64,000 nt of DNA from Gluconacetobacter asukensis (GTDB lineage Bacteria; Pseudomonadota; Alphaproteobacteria; Acetobacterales; Acetobacteraceae): contig NZ_JABEQE010000003.1 in the NCBI RefSeq assembly GCF_014174375.1, forward strand, positions 248,001 to 312,000, in the 5' to 3' direction. The notes under the pieces are model-generated. The model did not search any database. It worked only from the letters and a program-made list of their open reading frames with translations, and was not told the origin of the DNA. The position numbers and the translations under genes are program-made. Below, piece after piece: positions 32,229 through 40,877 of the stretch; positions within the stretch are counted from its first letter, which is position 1, and the number at the start of each line of letters is the position of its first letter.

Positions 32229-33346
32229 TGACGCACGCATCGCGCAAACGATTGGGCCGGCGGCTGGCGGGGGCCTGTCTGCTGGGTGCCATGGCGGCCT
32301 GTGGGAGTGCCGGGGCCCGCGCGGCGCAGATCCCTGTGCGCGTGGTGGTGGTGGTGACGTTCGAGATCGGCAAGGATACCGGTGACGTGCCGGGCGAATT
32401 CCAGACCTGGGTGGAGAAGCTGCCGCTGAAGCAGGAACTGCCGGCGCCGGGCACCTGGCATGGGGTGATGCGCTATAATCCCGACCTTCAGGTGCTGGGC
32501 ATCGCCACTGGTGAGGGACCGGAACATATGGCTTCGGCCATGACCGCGCTGGTGCTGGACCCGCGTTTCGACCTGCGGCGAACCTATTTCGTGCTGGCGG
32601 GCATTGCCGGCATCGACCCTAATTTCTCGTCGATCGGTGGGGCGGCGTGGGCGCCACGCGTCATCAATGGCGGGCTGGCGCATGCGATCGATGCGCGGGA
32701 GATTCCGTCCGACTGGCCGGATGGCTATACGCCGGTGCAGGGCAGCACGCCGACCGACAAGCCGGTGCCGCCTTTGCATTCGCTGTCGGGCGACATGGAA
32801 TATACGCTCAATCCGGCGCTGGTGGGCTGGGCGTATAATCTGACGCGTTCGCTGGCGCTGCCCGACACGCCGGCGCTGAAGGCGATCCGGGCGCGCTATG
32901 TCGGCTATCCGCAGGCGCAGAAGCCGCCTGCCGTGCTGCTGGGCGACACGCTGTCCAGCGAGACGTTCTGGGTCGGCGAGCGGATGAACCGCTGGGCGGA
33001 GCGCTGGGTCGGCTACTGGACCGAGGGCAAGGGCACCTTCGCCACCACGGCCGAGGAAGAAATCGGCCTGATGCAGGCGCTGACGTTGCAGGCGCAGGCC
33101 GGGCGGGTGGACCCCGATCGGGTGCTGGTGCTGCGGACCGGCAGCAATTTCGACATGCCGCCGCCGGGCGAGAGTGCAGCCGAATTGCTGAAATCCGAGG
33201 CCAGCGAAGGCGGGTATTCCGGCTATCTGCCCTCGGTCGCTGCCGCCTATCAGGTCGGCAGCGTCGTGGTGCGCGAACTGGCGCTGCATTGGGACCGGTA
33301 TGCCGACCATGTGCCGGGGGCACCGCCGGCGAGGGCGGGTGAATGA
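32225..33346 (+). CDS. Purine nucleoside permease (PNP_NUP family)
   Basis: 373 residues with an N-terminal export signal ending near ARAAQ (a less canonical lipobox MAAC also occurs). The phosphorylase-superfamily fold shows in VVVVVTFEIGKDTGDVPGEF, GIATGEGPEHMA and VLAGIAGIDP. The family was named for nucleoside transport, but it has no membrane spans and looks like a periplasmic nucleosidase/phosphorylase relative. Coupling to the ADA2-like gene suggests periplasmic purine nucleoside processing (adenosine to inosine to base). Confidence 0.82.
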   Translation: MMTHASRKRLGRRLAGACLLGAMAACGSAGARAAQIPVRVVVVVTFEIGKDTGDVPGEFQTWVEKLPLKQELPAPGTWHGVMRYNPDLQVLGIATGEGPEHMASAMTALVLDPRFDLRRTYFVLAGIAGIDPNFSSIGGAAWAPRVINGGLAHAIDAREIPSDWPDGYTPVQGSTPTDKPVPPLHSLSGDMEYTLNPALVGWAYNLTRSLALPDTPALKAIRARYVGYPQAQKPPAVLLGDTLSSETFWVGERMNRWAERWVGYWTEGKGTFATTAEEEIGLMQALTLQAQAGRVDPDRVLVLRTGSNFDMPPPGESAAELLKSEASEGGYSGYLPSVAAAYQVGSVVVRELALHWDRYADHVPGAPPARAGE

Positions 33347-33449
33347 TCTGACGCGGTGCTGTCCAACTTTCCCCGGATCGTATTGTGCGTGCGTGTCGGA
33401 AAATCGACACTGGCCGACCGCTTCGTTATAGCGGGCGACATTCATCAAC

Positions 33450-33896
33450 GTGATCTTCAGGGAGTGGCGTGTGCAGTGCGAATGGCGTCGATCTTACGAC
33501 AGGCTGGTGCCGATGCTGATCAAGGAGCATTTCGGTGATCCGGGCGGCCTGACGCGGCAGTTTCCTTATATGAAATCGACGTTCCAGTGGAAAGGTGACG
33601 GCTTCATCATCAGTGCGGAGGCCCTCGCCAACCCTCATACCGAGTATCATGGGCTCGAGCGGCTTGCTTTGAAGCATCATCGGGCCGGTTCCTATGCTCT
33701 TGCAGGGGAGCATTGGTTGATCGCGGCTGGTTGGCGTCGTGGCATGATGGATGCCAATGACGAGCGCCATGTGGAGGCGCTACAGTTCGTCTTGCGTCAT
33801 GTGGAATATGACAGGGCGATGGCGGAGTGGAAAAAGAAGAAACTGGGGCGAAGCGCGATGCCTTATCCCGGTCAGTTCGGGCTTGCCGACGATTGA
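33450..33896 (+). CDS. Hypothetical protein
   Basis: 148 residues from a GTG at 33450. No signal peptide or membrane segment. The sequence is rich in Trp, His and Arg (YHGLERLALKHHRAGSYA, EHWLIAAGWRRG), mostly helical, with a Lys-rich stretch (WKKKKLG) near the end. I recognise no family. It lies at the left edge of an AT-rich island and has a lower GC than its left neighbours, so it may be accessory. Confidence 0.5.
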   Translation: MIFREWRVQCEWRRSYDRLVPMLIKEHFGDPGGLTRQFPYMKSTFQWKGDGFIISAEALANPHTEYHGLERLALKHHRAGSYALAGEHWLIAAGWRRGMMDANDERHVEALQFVLRHVEYDRAMAEWKKKKLGRSAMPYPGQFGLADD

Positions 33897-34249
33897 CGGT
33901 CGGAATTTTTGGAATCCACATGAAGTGGAGTGTTCCGGTTTGGCGCATGTTGAAAGTCAATGAGGCAGAAGGGCGACTTAGAGCCATGTCCATTCACACT
34001 GGTTCATGAGGGTGTCTCTAGCACATTGTTTTAACGATTATCTTTATCCAACCAGATGCGTCTATCCGATTGGATAGTGCTCTAGCCGTACGCTTGCATA
34101 TTTTTTATCTGTGATTATTGTAATTTTCTCTCTAATGATAGAAAATATATGATTTTTCCATAATATTGGAAGTATAATATTTGACAACATGAAGATAAAT
34201 GTCTGAAATGTGTGTGGTAGATACGTAATTTTGGGGAGTAGTCGAAACA
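33897..34249. other. AT-rich non-coding stretch upstream of the P-loop ATPase gene
   Basis: Strikingly AT-rich from about 34020 onward. A possible promoter is TTGACA at 34181 with a weak -10; TATAAT also occurs at 34173-34178. The imperfect palindrome around AATATTGGAAGTATAATATT may be an operator. No gene of convincing coding character is seen on either strand; short frames on the minus strand look like noise. Confidence 0.45.
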
Positions 34250-35743
34250 ATGCAACCGCTTGAAGTTTTGCGCCAAGCGACGTTCGGCCGACGGACCGCA
34301 GAGGAAGAAGCTGAGCAGCTTAGGCGTTATTTTGTAGAAACTGAGCAATGGAGTCAGGTTTTTAAAGGTGAAGTAGATGTCGTGTATGGACCGAAGGGAA
34401 GCGGAAAGAGTGCAATTTACAATTTGATCATACAGAGTGCCGACGATCTTTTCGACCGAAATATTTTGCTGGTCCCTGGAGAGAATCCCCAAGGCGCGCC
34501 AGCGTTCAGGGACATCATTGACGACCCGCCATACGATGAATTTCATTTCATAGGCGTTTGGAAGCTCTATGCTTTGACGCTCTGTGTTCACGCGATTCGT
34601 GATTATGGGATAAAGGGACGCCATATTGACCAGCTTTTCACAAAGCTGGAAGAGGCCGACCTTATCCCGGCGCGGTGGTCGCTCAGCCGAGCCCTGCGCT
34701 ATGCGATGGACTATGTGCGCGCGCTATCCAAGCCAGAGTCGATTGAGACAGAACTCTCCCTCGATCCCATTTCTGGAATGCCATCCGGTGTAAAGGGGAA
34801 AATTGTTCTTCGCGAACCAACATCCTCACAAGCCAGAAAAGGCATCGTATCTGTCGATGAGTTATTTGAGCTTACCAGTGAAACATTACTTGAGGCAGGG
34901 TATTCTTTATGGATCGTACTGGATCGTTTAGATGTAGCTTTCGCCAGTAAGCCGGGCCTCGAAGCGGCAGCGCTTCGAGCTCTTTTTAAGTTTTATCTTG
35001 ATACGAAGCGACATAAAAATATTTCTACGAAGATTTTTCTTCGAACCGACATATGGCGTGAAATTACAAAAGATGGTTTCCGCGAAGCAAGCCATATCGA
35101 ACGAGCGCTGATCATCAATTGGAGCGCAGAAGACTTGACAAATTTGGTGGTGAGGCGAGCGTTAGCAAATAATTCTATTTGCGAATATTATAAATTAAAC
35201 CCGAGTGAGGTGCTGGAGGATTTTGTTACGCAAGAAAATTTTCTTAATTCTATGTTTCCCGATCAAGTCGAGACTGGTCCAAATAAACCGAAAACATTTG
35301 GATGGATTCTGGGACGAACAAAAGATGCAATCTCATCTACCGCGCCGAGAGAACTGATCCATTTTCTAAGCGAACTCCGAGATGTGCAGATCAATCGACT
35401 CGAACGCGGTGAAAGACAACTTTCCGGCGGCCGTCTATTCGAACAAAGTTCATTTAAAGAGGCTCTTCCAGAGGTTTCAAAAAGTCGTCTAGAACAAACG
35501 ATTTTTGCAGAATATCCCTCTCTGAGACCCTATATTGAGGCTCTGAAGGAACAGAAGGCGACACAACCGCTGTCGAATTTAAAAACTCTATGGAATACTG
35601 ATGATGCGGCCACGATTATTATTGTTGGTCAACTCGAGGGGATAGGTTTCCTTGAAAAACTCAGCAGTTCGCCACCAGCGTGGCGGGTGCCCTTCCTCTA
35701 TCGACCAGCACTCTCGCTAGTCCAAGGGAGCGCAGAAATCTAG
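34250..35743 (+). CDS. P-loop ATPase of the Sll1717-like type, possible defence gene
   Basis: 497 residues. Walker A is YGPKGSGKSA near residue 47; a Walker B-like strand LWIVLDRLDVAF lies near residue 225, followed by KIFLRTDIW, a sensor-like segment. The C-terminal half is helical with no membrane span. This matches the P-loop ATPase family represented by Synechocystis Sll1717, whose role is unknown. The gene is markedly AT-rich for this genome, stands alone between AT-rich flanks and is probably horizontally acquired. STAND/KAP-like single-gene phage defence is a reasonable guess, not shown. Confidence 0.75.
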   Translation: MQPLEVLRQATFGRRTAEEEAEQLRRYFVETEQWSQVFKGEVDVVYGPKGSGKSAIYNLIIQSADDLFDRNILLVPGENPQGAPAFRDIIDDPPYDEFHFIGVWKLYALTLCVHAIRDYGIKGRHIDQLFTKLEEADLIPARWSLSRALRYAMDYVRALSKPESIETELSLDPISGMPSGVKGKIVLREPTSSQARKGIVSVDELFELTSETLLEAGYSLWIVLDRLDVAFASKPGLEAAALRALFKFYLDTKRHKNISTKIFLRTDIWREITKDGFREASHIERALIINWSAEDLTNLVVRRALANNSICEYYKLNPSEVLEDFVTQENFLNSMFPDQVETGPNKPKTFGWILGRTKDAISSTAPRELIHFLSELRDVQINRLERGERQLSGGRLFEQSSFKEALPEVSKSRLEQTIFAEYPSLRPYIEALKEQKATQPLSNLKTLWNTDDAATIIIVGQLEGIGFLEKLSSSPPAWRVPFLYRPALSLVQGSAEI

Positions 35744-35768
35744 AGCTTTTCCATCGAATGCCGGTTCG

Positions 35769-35789
35769 GCGGATGCAATGTGCATCCGC
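35769..35789 (+). terminator. Hairpin after the P-loop ATPase gene
   Basis: GCGGATGCA (35769-35777) pairs perfectly with TGCATCCGC (35781-35789) with a 3-nt loop, 25 bp beyond the stop. No T-run, so termination is uncertain. Confidence 0.45.
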
Positions 35790-35965
35790 TTCCCAGAGGA
35801 CGAAATGTTCATATCATTGATCGAAAGGCATGTATTGTTGCCGAGAACGTCGGCCATATGATGGTCGTTTTTTTGGTGTTGCCGCCTGACTGCGGACCAT
35901 CCGTTCATCCCGTTAAATCGGAAATTTGCACTAAACATGACCGAATGGACAAAGATGCATCTTTA

Positions 35966-35995
35966 TCTCTTCTCTTTCCCTGGAAAAAGAAGAGA
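35966..35995. terminator. Convergent hairpin ahead of the pqiC stop
   Basis: TCTCTTCTCTTTCC (35966-35979) pairs with GGAAAAAGAAGAGA (35982-35995) with one mismatch, followed by a T-rich stretch on the plus strand. It lies between the convergent ATPase and pqiC genes and may act in both directions. Confidence 0.5.
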
Positions 35996-36009
35996 TTGTT
36001 GATTTGGAT

Positions 36010-36582
36010 TCAATATTTCAGATTCTGAGTGCTTGTGACGATTTGGTCGGCTAAGGCGTCTAGCGCTGACTGGGTCAGGGTGGCGACCTGATCGTCGGTT
36101 GTGGCGGGGCCTTGGCGGGTCAGGGTCGTGCGTTGGTGCAGCAGGGGCTGGCGTTCGTCGCGGGGGATGATCGACCAGTCGGCGGTCAGAGAGGCGGTGC
36201 CGTCATGCGCGATGTCCAGCCGGCTGATGTTGATTGCGAGTCTCCAGGTGGCGGGCAGGATTTGCGGCTGGTCGGTCACGAACAGGTCGGTGCGGCTCTG
36301 TGCCAGGCGCGCGGTGATGAGGTCGGTGGCGCCCAGGGACAGGCGGCTGGCCCAGCGGCCGGTGGCGCTGCGTTCGATGCGGTTGCCGTCGCGGGCGATC
36401 AGGTCCTGGCCATCCAGATAATCGGGCAGGGTGACGCGGGCGACCGCGACGGTCGGCGTTGCCGGCGTGACGCTGCCGACGGGCACCGCACCGGTCGCGA
36501 TGGCCGGCGCCCCCAGCGTATAGAACCGCACCGGCGGCGACGCGCAGGCGGCGAGCAGCGCGGGAAGAACAAGCCCAGCCAC
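36010..36582 (-). CDS. pqiC: PqiC-family lipoprotein of the Mla-like transporter
   Basis: 190 residues from the GTG at 36582. It has a lipobox, LVLPALLAACASPP, then the ABC-transport auxiliary domain (VRFYTLGAP ... VAVARVTLPDYLDGQDLIAR). It should anchor the MCE bridge at the outer membrane. The start is odd: the GTG form lacks a charged n-region, while the residues just before it (LPRRDQRVPAW) look like a normal one. The frame stays open back to an ATG at 36780 that overlaps the mlaD stop, running right through repeat copy C. A 10-bp hairpin (36582-36591 with 36604-36613) covers the GTG. Confidence 0.75.
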   Translation of the reverse strand: MAGLVLPALLAACASPPVRFYTLGAPAIATGAVPVGSVTPATPTVAVARVTLPDYLDGQDLIARDGNRIERSATGRWASRLSLGATDLITARLAQSRTDLFVTDQPQILPATWRLAINISRLDIAHDGTASLTADWSIIPRDERQPLLHQRTTLTRQGPATTDDQVATLTQSALDALADQIVTSTQNLKY

Positions 36583-36612
36583 CCACGCCGGAACGCGTTG
36601 ATCCCGGCGTGG

Positions 36613-36778
36613 GAGAGGCTGTTCTCCCAGCCGGTCTGCCGAGCGAGAGGGTCGCGAAGCACGCCGCCCGGCGTGTGTTTCCGAGCCTCGGCGCGGAGCG
36701 GCCTTGATGGAAGTGAGCACCGGAGCGCAGGAAACGTGCGTCGGATCGCCGGCAGACCGGCTGGGAGAATAGCCTCTC
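36613..36778 (-). repeat. Structured 3'-end repeat, copy C
   Basis: 166 nt, minus orientation, beginning inside the mlaD TGA. The outer arms 36613-36640 and 36751-36778 form a 28-bp stem with a single G-U pair. Their sequence is unrelated to the arms of copies A, D and E, while the core (GCGATCCGACGCACGTTTCC, CTCCGGTGCTCA, GGAAACACACGCCGGG, CCTCTCGCTC) is conserved. The last hairpin of the core has decayed. It lies between mlaD and pqiC in the operon and could reduce or separate pqiC expression. Confidence 0.9.
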
Positions 36779-37751
36779 ATGGGCGGCGTCCCATTAATAG
36801 GAGTTGCGGATTGCGTTCGACGTCGCTGGCGAAGCCGCGTAGGGCGGCGGCGGCGGCGGACAGGTCGCGCAGGGTGGAGTCGATGTTCGCGCGGTCGGCC
36901 GAGCGGGGCGATGTCATGTCGTGCAGGGCGGACAGGCTGTCGCGGGCCTGGATGACCGTGTCGTTGGCGTTGCGCAGCACTTCATGCAGGTCGGCGCCGC
37001 GGGCGTCGAGCTGCTGGGTGCCGGTATTGGCCAGCCGGTCGATGGCGGTCAGCGTCGTGCTCAGCCGCTGTTCCAGATCCTGGATGGCGTGGGTCGCGCT
37101 GTCGACGGCGATGCGCGAATGGTCGGAGGTCTCTTTGATGCTGTCGACCAGCGGAGGCAGGTCCTGATCCAGCCGTTCGCTCAACTGCTTGATGCTGGCG
37201 AGAGCGGCTTGGGCGTTGTCGGCCAGTTCCTTCAGGGGAAGCTGGGTCAGGGTCTCCTGCACCTTCTGGATCGCGGACTGGCGGGTCGGGATCTCGACCT
37301 CCTTGCCGGACACGATGTCGGGGTGCAGGACCGCAGGGGCGGAAGGGTCGAAATCGAGGTCGATCTCGGCCTGGCCGGTGACGAAGCTTTGCAGGTTCAG
37401 CGACGCGCGCAGCCCGTGGTCGATCATGCTCTGCAGGGTCAGGCTGCGGTGGCTGCCTGACTTGCCGGCGATCGAGATGCGGTTGGGCTGGAGTTCGACC
37501 GTCACCGGGATATAGGCGGCGTGGGTTCGGGCATCATAGGTGATCGAGATGGAATCGACCGCGCCGACCCGTACCCCGCGGAAGGTGACCGACGCGCCGA
37601 TGCTGAGGCCGGAAGTCGAGCCCTGGAACACCACGGTGGCCTGCCTTGTGGGCGAGAAGAGGTTGAAATTTCCGAAGAATATCAAGGCCCCCATGCCCAG
37701 GGCCACGCCCCCGACGACAAAGGCGCCAACGATCGTTTCTCGATTTGCCAT
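36777..37751 (-). CDS. mlaD: MlaD-family MCE-domain phospholipid transport protein
   Basis: 324 residues. One N-terminal membrane anchor (ETIVGAFVVGGVALGMGALI), an MCE domain at residues 35-115 (TVVFQGSTSGLSIGASVTFR), then a long helical C-terminal part with coiled-coil character. It is longer than E. coli MlaD (183 residues) and more like the PqiB/LetB-associated or Mce-type forms. It should form a hexameric ring bridging periplasmic lipid traffic. Genes for the ATPase and permease lie upstream with 3-bp and 1-bp gaps. Confidence 0.88.
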   Translation of the reverse strand: MANRETIVGAFVVGGVALGMGALIFFGNFNLFSPTRQATVVFQGSTSGLSIGASVTFRGVRVGAVDSISITYDARTHAAYIPVTVELQPNRISIAGKSGSHRSLTLQSMIDHGLRASLNLQSFVTGQAEIDLDFDPSAPAVLHPDIVSGKEVEIPTRQSAIQKVQETLTQLPLKELADNAQAALASIKQLSERLDQDLPPLVDSIKETSDHSRIAVDSATHAIQDLEQRLSTTLTAIDRLANTGTQQLDARGADLHEVLRNANDTVIQARDSLSALHDMTSPRSADRANIDSTLRDLSAAAAALRGFASDVERNPQLLLMGRRP

Positions 37752-37754
37752 GGG

Positions 37755-38552
37755 TCAGTCGGTCCTCCCGGACTCGGTTTCGCGTTCGCGGTGCATGAAG
37801 GCGTGGACTTGCGGTTCGTCGCAGTGATCGTGGAGCCAGGACGGCGCACCGTGGGCGATCGGGGTCTTGGTCTTGGCGTCGAGGAAGATCCCGTCATCGG
37901 CGATCTTGAACAGGCTGGGCAGTTCGTGGCTGACGATGACGATGGTGGCCCCCAGACCGTCGCGCAGGTTCAGGATCAGATCGTCGAGCCGGGCCGAGGT
38001 GATCGGGTCGAGTCCGGCGGAGGGCTCGTCGAAGAACAATATGTCCGGGTCCAGCGCCATGGCGCGGGCCAGGCCGGCGCGTTTCTTCATGCCGCCGCTG
38101 AGTTCGGACGGGTATTGGTCGATGGCGTGCAGCATGTCGACCAGGCCGAGTTTCAGTTCCACCTGGTTGCGGACGGTGGCGGGGTCCATCTTGGTGAGCA
38201 TCTGCATCGGCAGGGCGACATTTTCGCCGACCGTGAGCGAGCTCCACAGGGCCGCACTCTGGAACAGCACGCCGAAGCGCCGGCTGACCGTCTGGCGGTG
38301 GGCCGGGTCGGCCGTCCAGTAATCCTCGCCATCGACCAGGTAATGGCCGGCGGTGGGGCGCAACAGGCCGATCATGCTCTTGAGGACGGTACTCTTGCCG
38401 CAGCCTGAGCCGCCCATGACGGCGAAGATGCTGCCGCGTTTGATGTCGAAGGAGATGTCCTTCTGGATCACTTTCGGCCCGAAGGCGAGCGTGATGCCCT
38501 GGAGGGACATCAGGGTGTCGCTTGTATCGGTGGCGGGGGTTTGAGGCGCCAT
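37755..38552 (-). CDS. mlaF: MlaF-like ABC transporter ATP-binding protein
   Basis: 265 residues from the ATG at 38552. ABC motifs: Walker A GGSGCGKST, Q-loop FQSAALW, signature LSGGMKKRAG, Walker B ILFFDEPSAGLDP and the H-loop SHE. It energises lipid movement by the MlaE permease encoded immediately upstream. Confidence 0.92.
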   Translation of the reverse strand: MAPQTPATDTSDTLMSLQGITLAFGPKVIQKDISFDIKRGSIFAVMGGSGCGKSTVLKSMIGLLRPTAGHYLVDGEDYWTADPAHRQTVSRRFGVLFQSAALWSSLTVGENVALPMQMLTKMDPATVRNQVELKLGLVDMLHAIDQYPSELSGGMKKRAGLARAMALDPDILFFDEPSAGLDPITSARLDDLILNLRDGLGATIVIVSHELPSLFKIADDGIFLDAKTKTPIAHGAPSWLHDHCDEPQVHAFMHRERETESGRTD

Positions 38553-38553
38553 G

Positions 38554-39690
38554 TCAGATTCCGATCGTCGTCGCGATGACGGCGAAGATTGCGTCCAGCG
38601 CGATGACGCCCACGATCCCGACCACCACCGCGCGGGTGGCGGCCACGCCGACATCGGCGGCGCTGCGGCCGGCCTGCAGGCCGATGCGGCAGCTGGTCAG
38701 GCCGATCAGGATGGCGAAGAAGATGCTCTTGATGAACCCGAACACGAACTGGTTCAGCGCCACGGCATTGAGCGTCTGGTGGAAATAGCCGGCGCCGGTG
38801 ACGGACAGCATGCCGATCGCCACCGTGAAGCCGCCGAGCATCCCGACCAGGCACCCGTACAGATACAGGAAGGGCATGGTGGCGGTCAGGCTGAGGATGG
38901 AGGGCAGGATCAGGTAGCTGGAGACCGGGATGCCGAAGACGGTCAGGGCGTCGATTTCCTCATTGCCCTGCATGGTGGCGATGCGCGCGGCATAGGCGCC
39001 GCCGGTGCGGCCGGCCATGATGATGGCCGTCATGACCGCCGACATCTCGCGCACCATCGCGATGCCGACCAGGCTGGCGACATAGATATCGGCCGCGAAT
39101 TTGCGCAGCTGCACCGCGCCGACGAAGGCCAGGATCGCGCCGACCAGGAAGTTCACGACGCTGACGATCAGCAGCGCCGACGGGCCGGCGTCGCGGATGT
39201 TCGACATCAGGTCGGTCATGCGCATCCGGCCGCGGCCGGTCACGGTGGCGACGCCGCCTTTCGCGGTTTCGATGCCCAGTTCGGTCACGGTCCCGATTTC
39301 GGTCAGGCTGTCGATGGTGACGGTGCCGATGGCCGCCAGGGGGGCGAAGGGACGGCGGGGCAAGGGCGGAGCGGGCGCGGGGCGGTCGGGCAGCAGGTCG
39401 AGCAGCTTACGCGCCGCATCCGGCAGGGTTTCGGCGCGCATGTCGAGATGGGCCTGTGCCGCGCCCTGCTTGAGGGCCCACAGGAAGCCGATCAGCCCGG
39501 TATCCCAGCGCCCCAGCCCGTCGGTGCGGAAGGTCAGGGGCTGGTTCGGCCGGGCCTGGTGCAGCCCGTCGGATGGGAAGTCGGGGACATGACCCTGCTG
39601 CGCGATCCAGTCGCCGGACAGGACGATCACGTTGGCATTGTCGCCGGCTTGCAGGGACCATTCCGGTTGGCCGCGATCGGTACTGTTCAC
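38554..39690 (-). CDS. mlaE: MlaE-like permease with N-terminal STAS-type domain
   Basis: 378 residues. The first 115 residues form a STAS-like domain (VIVLSGDWIAQ, LGRWDTGLIGFLWAL) fused ahead of the five-helix MlaE permease (from about residue 160; TGRTGG-like segment IIMAGRTGGAYAARIATM, EIDAL). The fusion covers the role that separate MlaB plays in E. coli. It heads the operon mlaE-mlaF-mlaD-pqiC. Confidence 0.9.
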   Translation of the reverse strand: MNSTDRGQPEWSLQAGDNANVIVLSGDWIAQQGHVPDFPSDGLHQARPNQPLTFRTDGLGRWDTGLIGFLWALKQGAAQAHLDMRAETLPDAARKLLDLLPDRPAPAPPLPRRPFAPLAAIGTVTIDSLTEIGTVTELGIETAKGGVATVTGRGRMRMTDLMSNIRDAGPSALLIVSVVNFLVGAILAFVGAVQLRKFAADIYVASLVGIAMVREMSAVMTAIIMAGRTGGAYAARIATMQGNEEIDALTVFGIPVSSYLILPSILSLTATMPFLYLYGCLVGMLGGFTVAIGMLSVTGAGYFHQTLNAVALNQFVFGFIKSIFFAILIGLTSCRIGLQAGRSAADVGVAATRAVVVGIVGVIALDAIFAVIATTIGI

Positions 39691-39818
39691 AGCCTCTCCA
39701 TATCGCAGGACATCCCCGTGGCGGGTGGTCTGGGAAAAAGGGTGGGCGGGCGACGGCGTGCCGCGTTGACTGGTCCTGTTTCCTTATCAGATAGGGGCAG
39801 TCGGGCAAGAGGTGGCGC

Positions 39819-40877
39819 TCAGGGATGCGGCGGCACGAGGACCCTGGCTTGCGTGGCGGGCACGTCTCGACCCGTGGCGACGGCGGCCAGGTCGTCCATC
39901 ACCATGTGGGCTACGGCCTGGCGGTAATGGATCGGGTCCCAGAAATTGGCGCGGCTGTCGGCGAGGGGGCCGGGGATTTCGAAGTCGATCGCCAGGGCGT
40001 GTGGGGTGGTGCGGGCGAGGGTGGCGATGGCGGTGCGGCAGGCGGCGCGCGTGGCGGCGACCTGGGTGCCCGGGGCACCCTGCTGTTCGCGCGCCGAGGG
40101 AGGGAACCACAGGATCTTGATGGTTTCCGCCGGAATGGTGTCGAGCAGGCGGGACAGGAAGGGGATTGACGCCGGCGGCGATGCCGGCCCGTTGGCCGGG
40201 GCCGTGTCGAAGGCCCAGGTGCGGAACAATTCGTCCACCCGGCGTGGGTCGTAGAGACTGTCAGGCGGTACGAAGCTGGCATAGCCGTCGGAGCCAAAAC
40301 GCTGTGTCTTGTGCCCGATCAGCCACATGAACTGGTTGGCGGCTTCCTGCACCGCATACATGTTCATCATTTCCAGATAGCCGCGCCAGGGCGAGCCCTC
40401 GTACATCCAGTCGGGCATCGGGCGGTTGGGCCCGGACAGGCCGTGGCGGTCGGCGAAGCACCATTCGGCATCGATATCGATCAGCACCACGCGCGGGGCA
40501 GGATGATGGCGGAGGAACAGGCGCAGGATGCGGTCCTGTTCCCACGGCGTCGCGCTGTTCATGGCCATGTTGACGAAATGGGCGCCGAACGGGGCGTCGA
40601 GGATGGCCGGTTGCAGCAGGCGGCCGGTCGAGGTGCCGACCATTGCGGAATCGAAGCGGGGGCTGACGGCCAGGGCCGGCATGCTGTAGCGGGCGTTGCT
40701 GGAAATCGGAATCCGGTGCCAGGGCGGCGAGAGGGGCAGCATGTCCCATGGATCGACGAGGGCGACGAACAGGTAGACGAACGCCCCGACCCCGGCTGCC
40801 GTGAAGGCGAGCGCGCGGGCGAAGCGGCGCCAGGCCGCGCCCTGGCCGGGGTCAGAACTGGAAATAGATGAAGGCAT
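39819..40877 (-). CDS. SGNH-like partner of the MBOAT acyltransferase
   Basis: 352 residues with one N-terminal membrane helix (ALAFTAAGVGAFVYLFVALV); the rest is periplasmic. SAMVGTSTGRLL matches the first SGNH block with its serine, and FWDPIHYR near the C-terminus matches the Asp-x-x-His block. Its start overlaps the end of the MBOAT gene by 26 bp. Such pairs (AlgJ/AlgX with AlgI, PatB with PatA) pass acyl groups to a surface polymer. I infer a polysaccharide O-acetyltransferase subunit; the target is unknown. Confidence 0.72.
   Translation of the reverse strand: MPSSISSSDPGQGAAWRRFARALAFTAAGVGAFVYLFVALVDPWDMLPLSPPWHRIPISSNARYSMPALAVSPRFDSAMVGTSTGRLLQPAILDAPFGAHFVNMAMNSATPWEQDRILRLFLRHHPAPRVVLIDIDAEWCFADRHGLSGPNRPMPDWMYEGSPWRGYLEMMNMYAVQEAANQFMWLIGHKTQRFGSDGYASFVPPDSLYDPRRVDELFRTWAFDTAPANGPASPPASIPFLSRLLDTIPAETIKILWFPPSAREQQGAPGTQVAATRAACRTAIATLARTTPHALAIDFEIPGPLADSRANFWDPIHYRQAVAHMVMDDLAAVATGRDVPATQARVLVPPHP

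Noticed and set aside
30513-32240. A 575-codon minus-strand frame over the adenosine deaminase gene
   Set aside because: Composition is Arg/His/Pro-rich with no motifs; the plus-strand gene has signal peptide and all active-site motifs.
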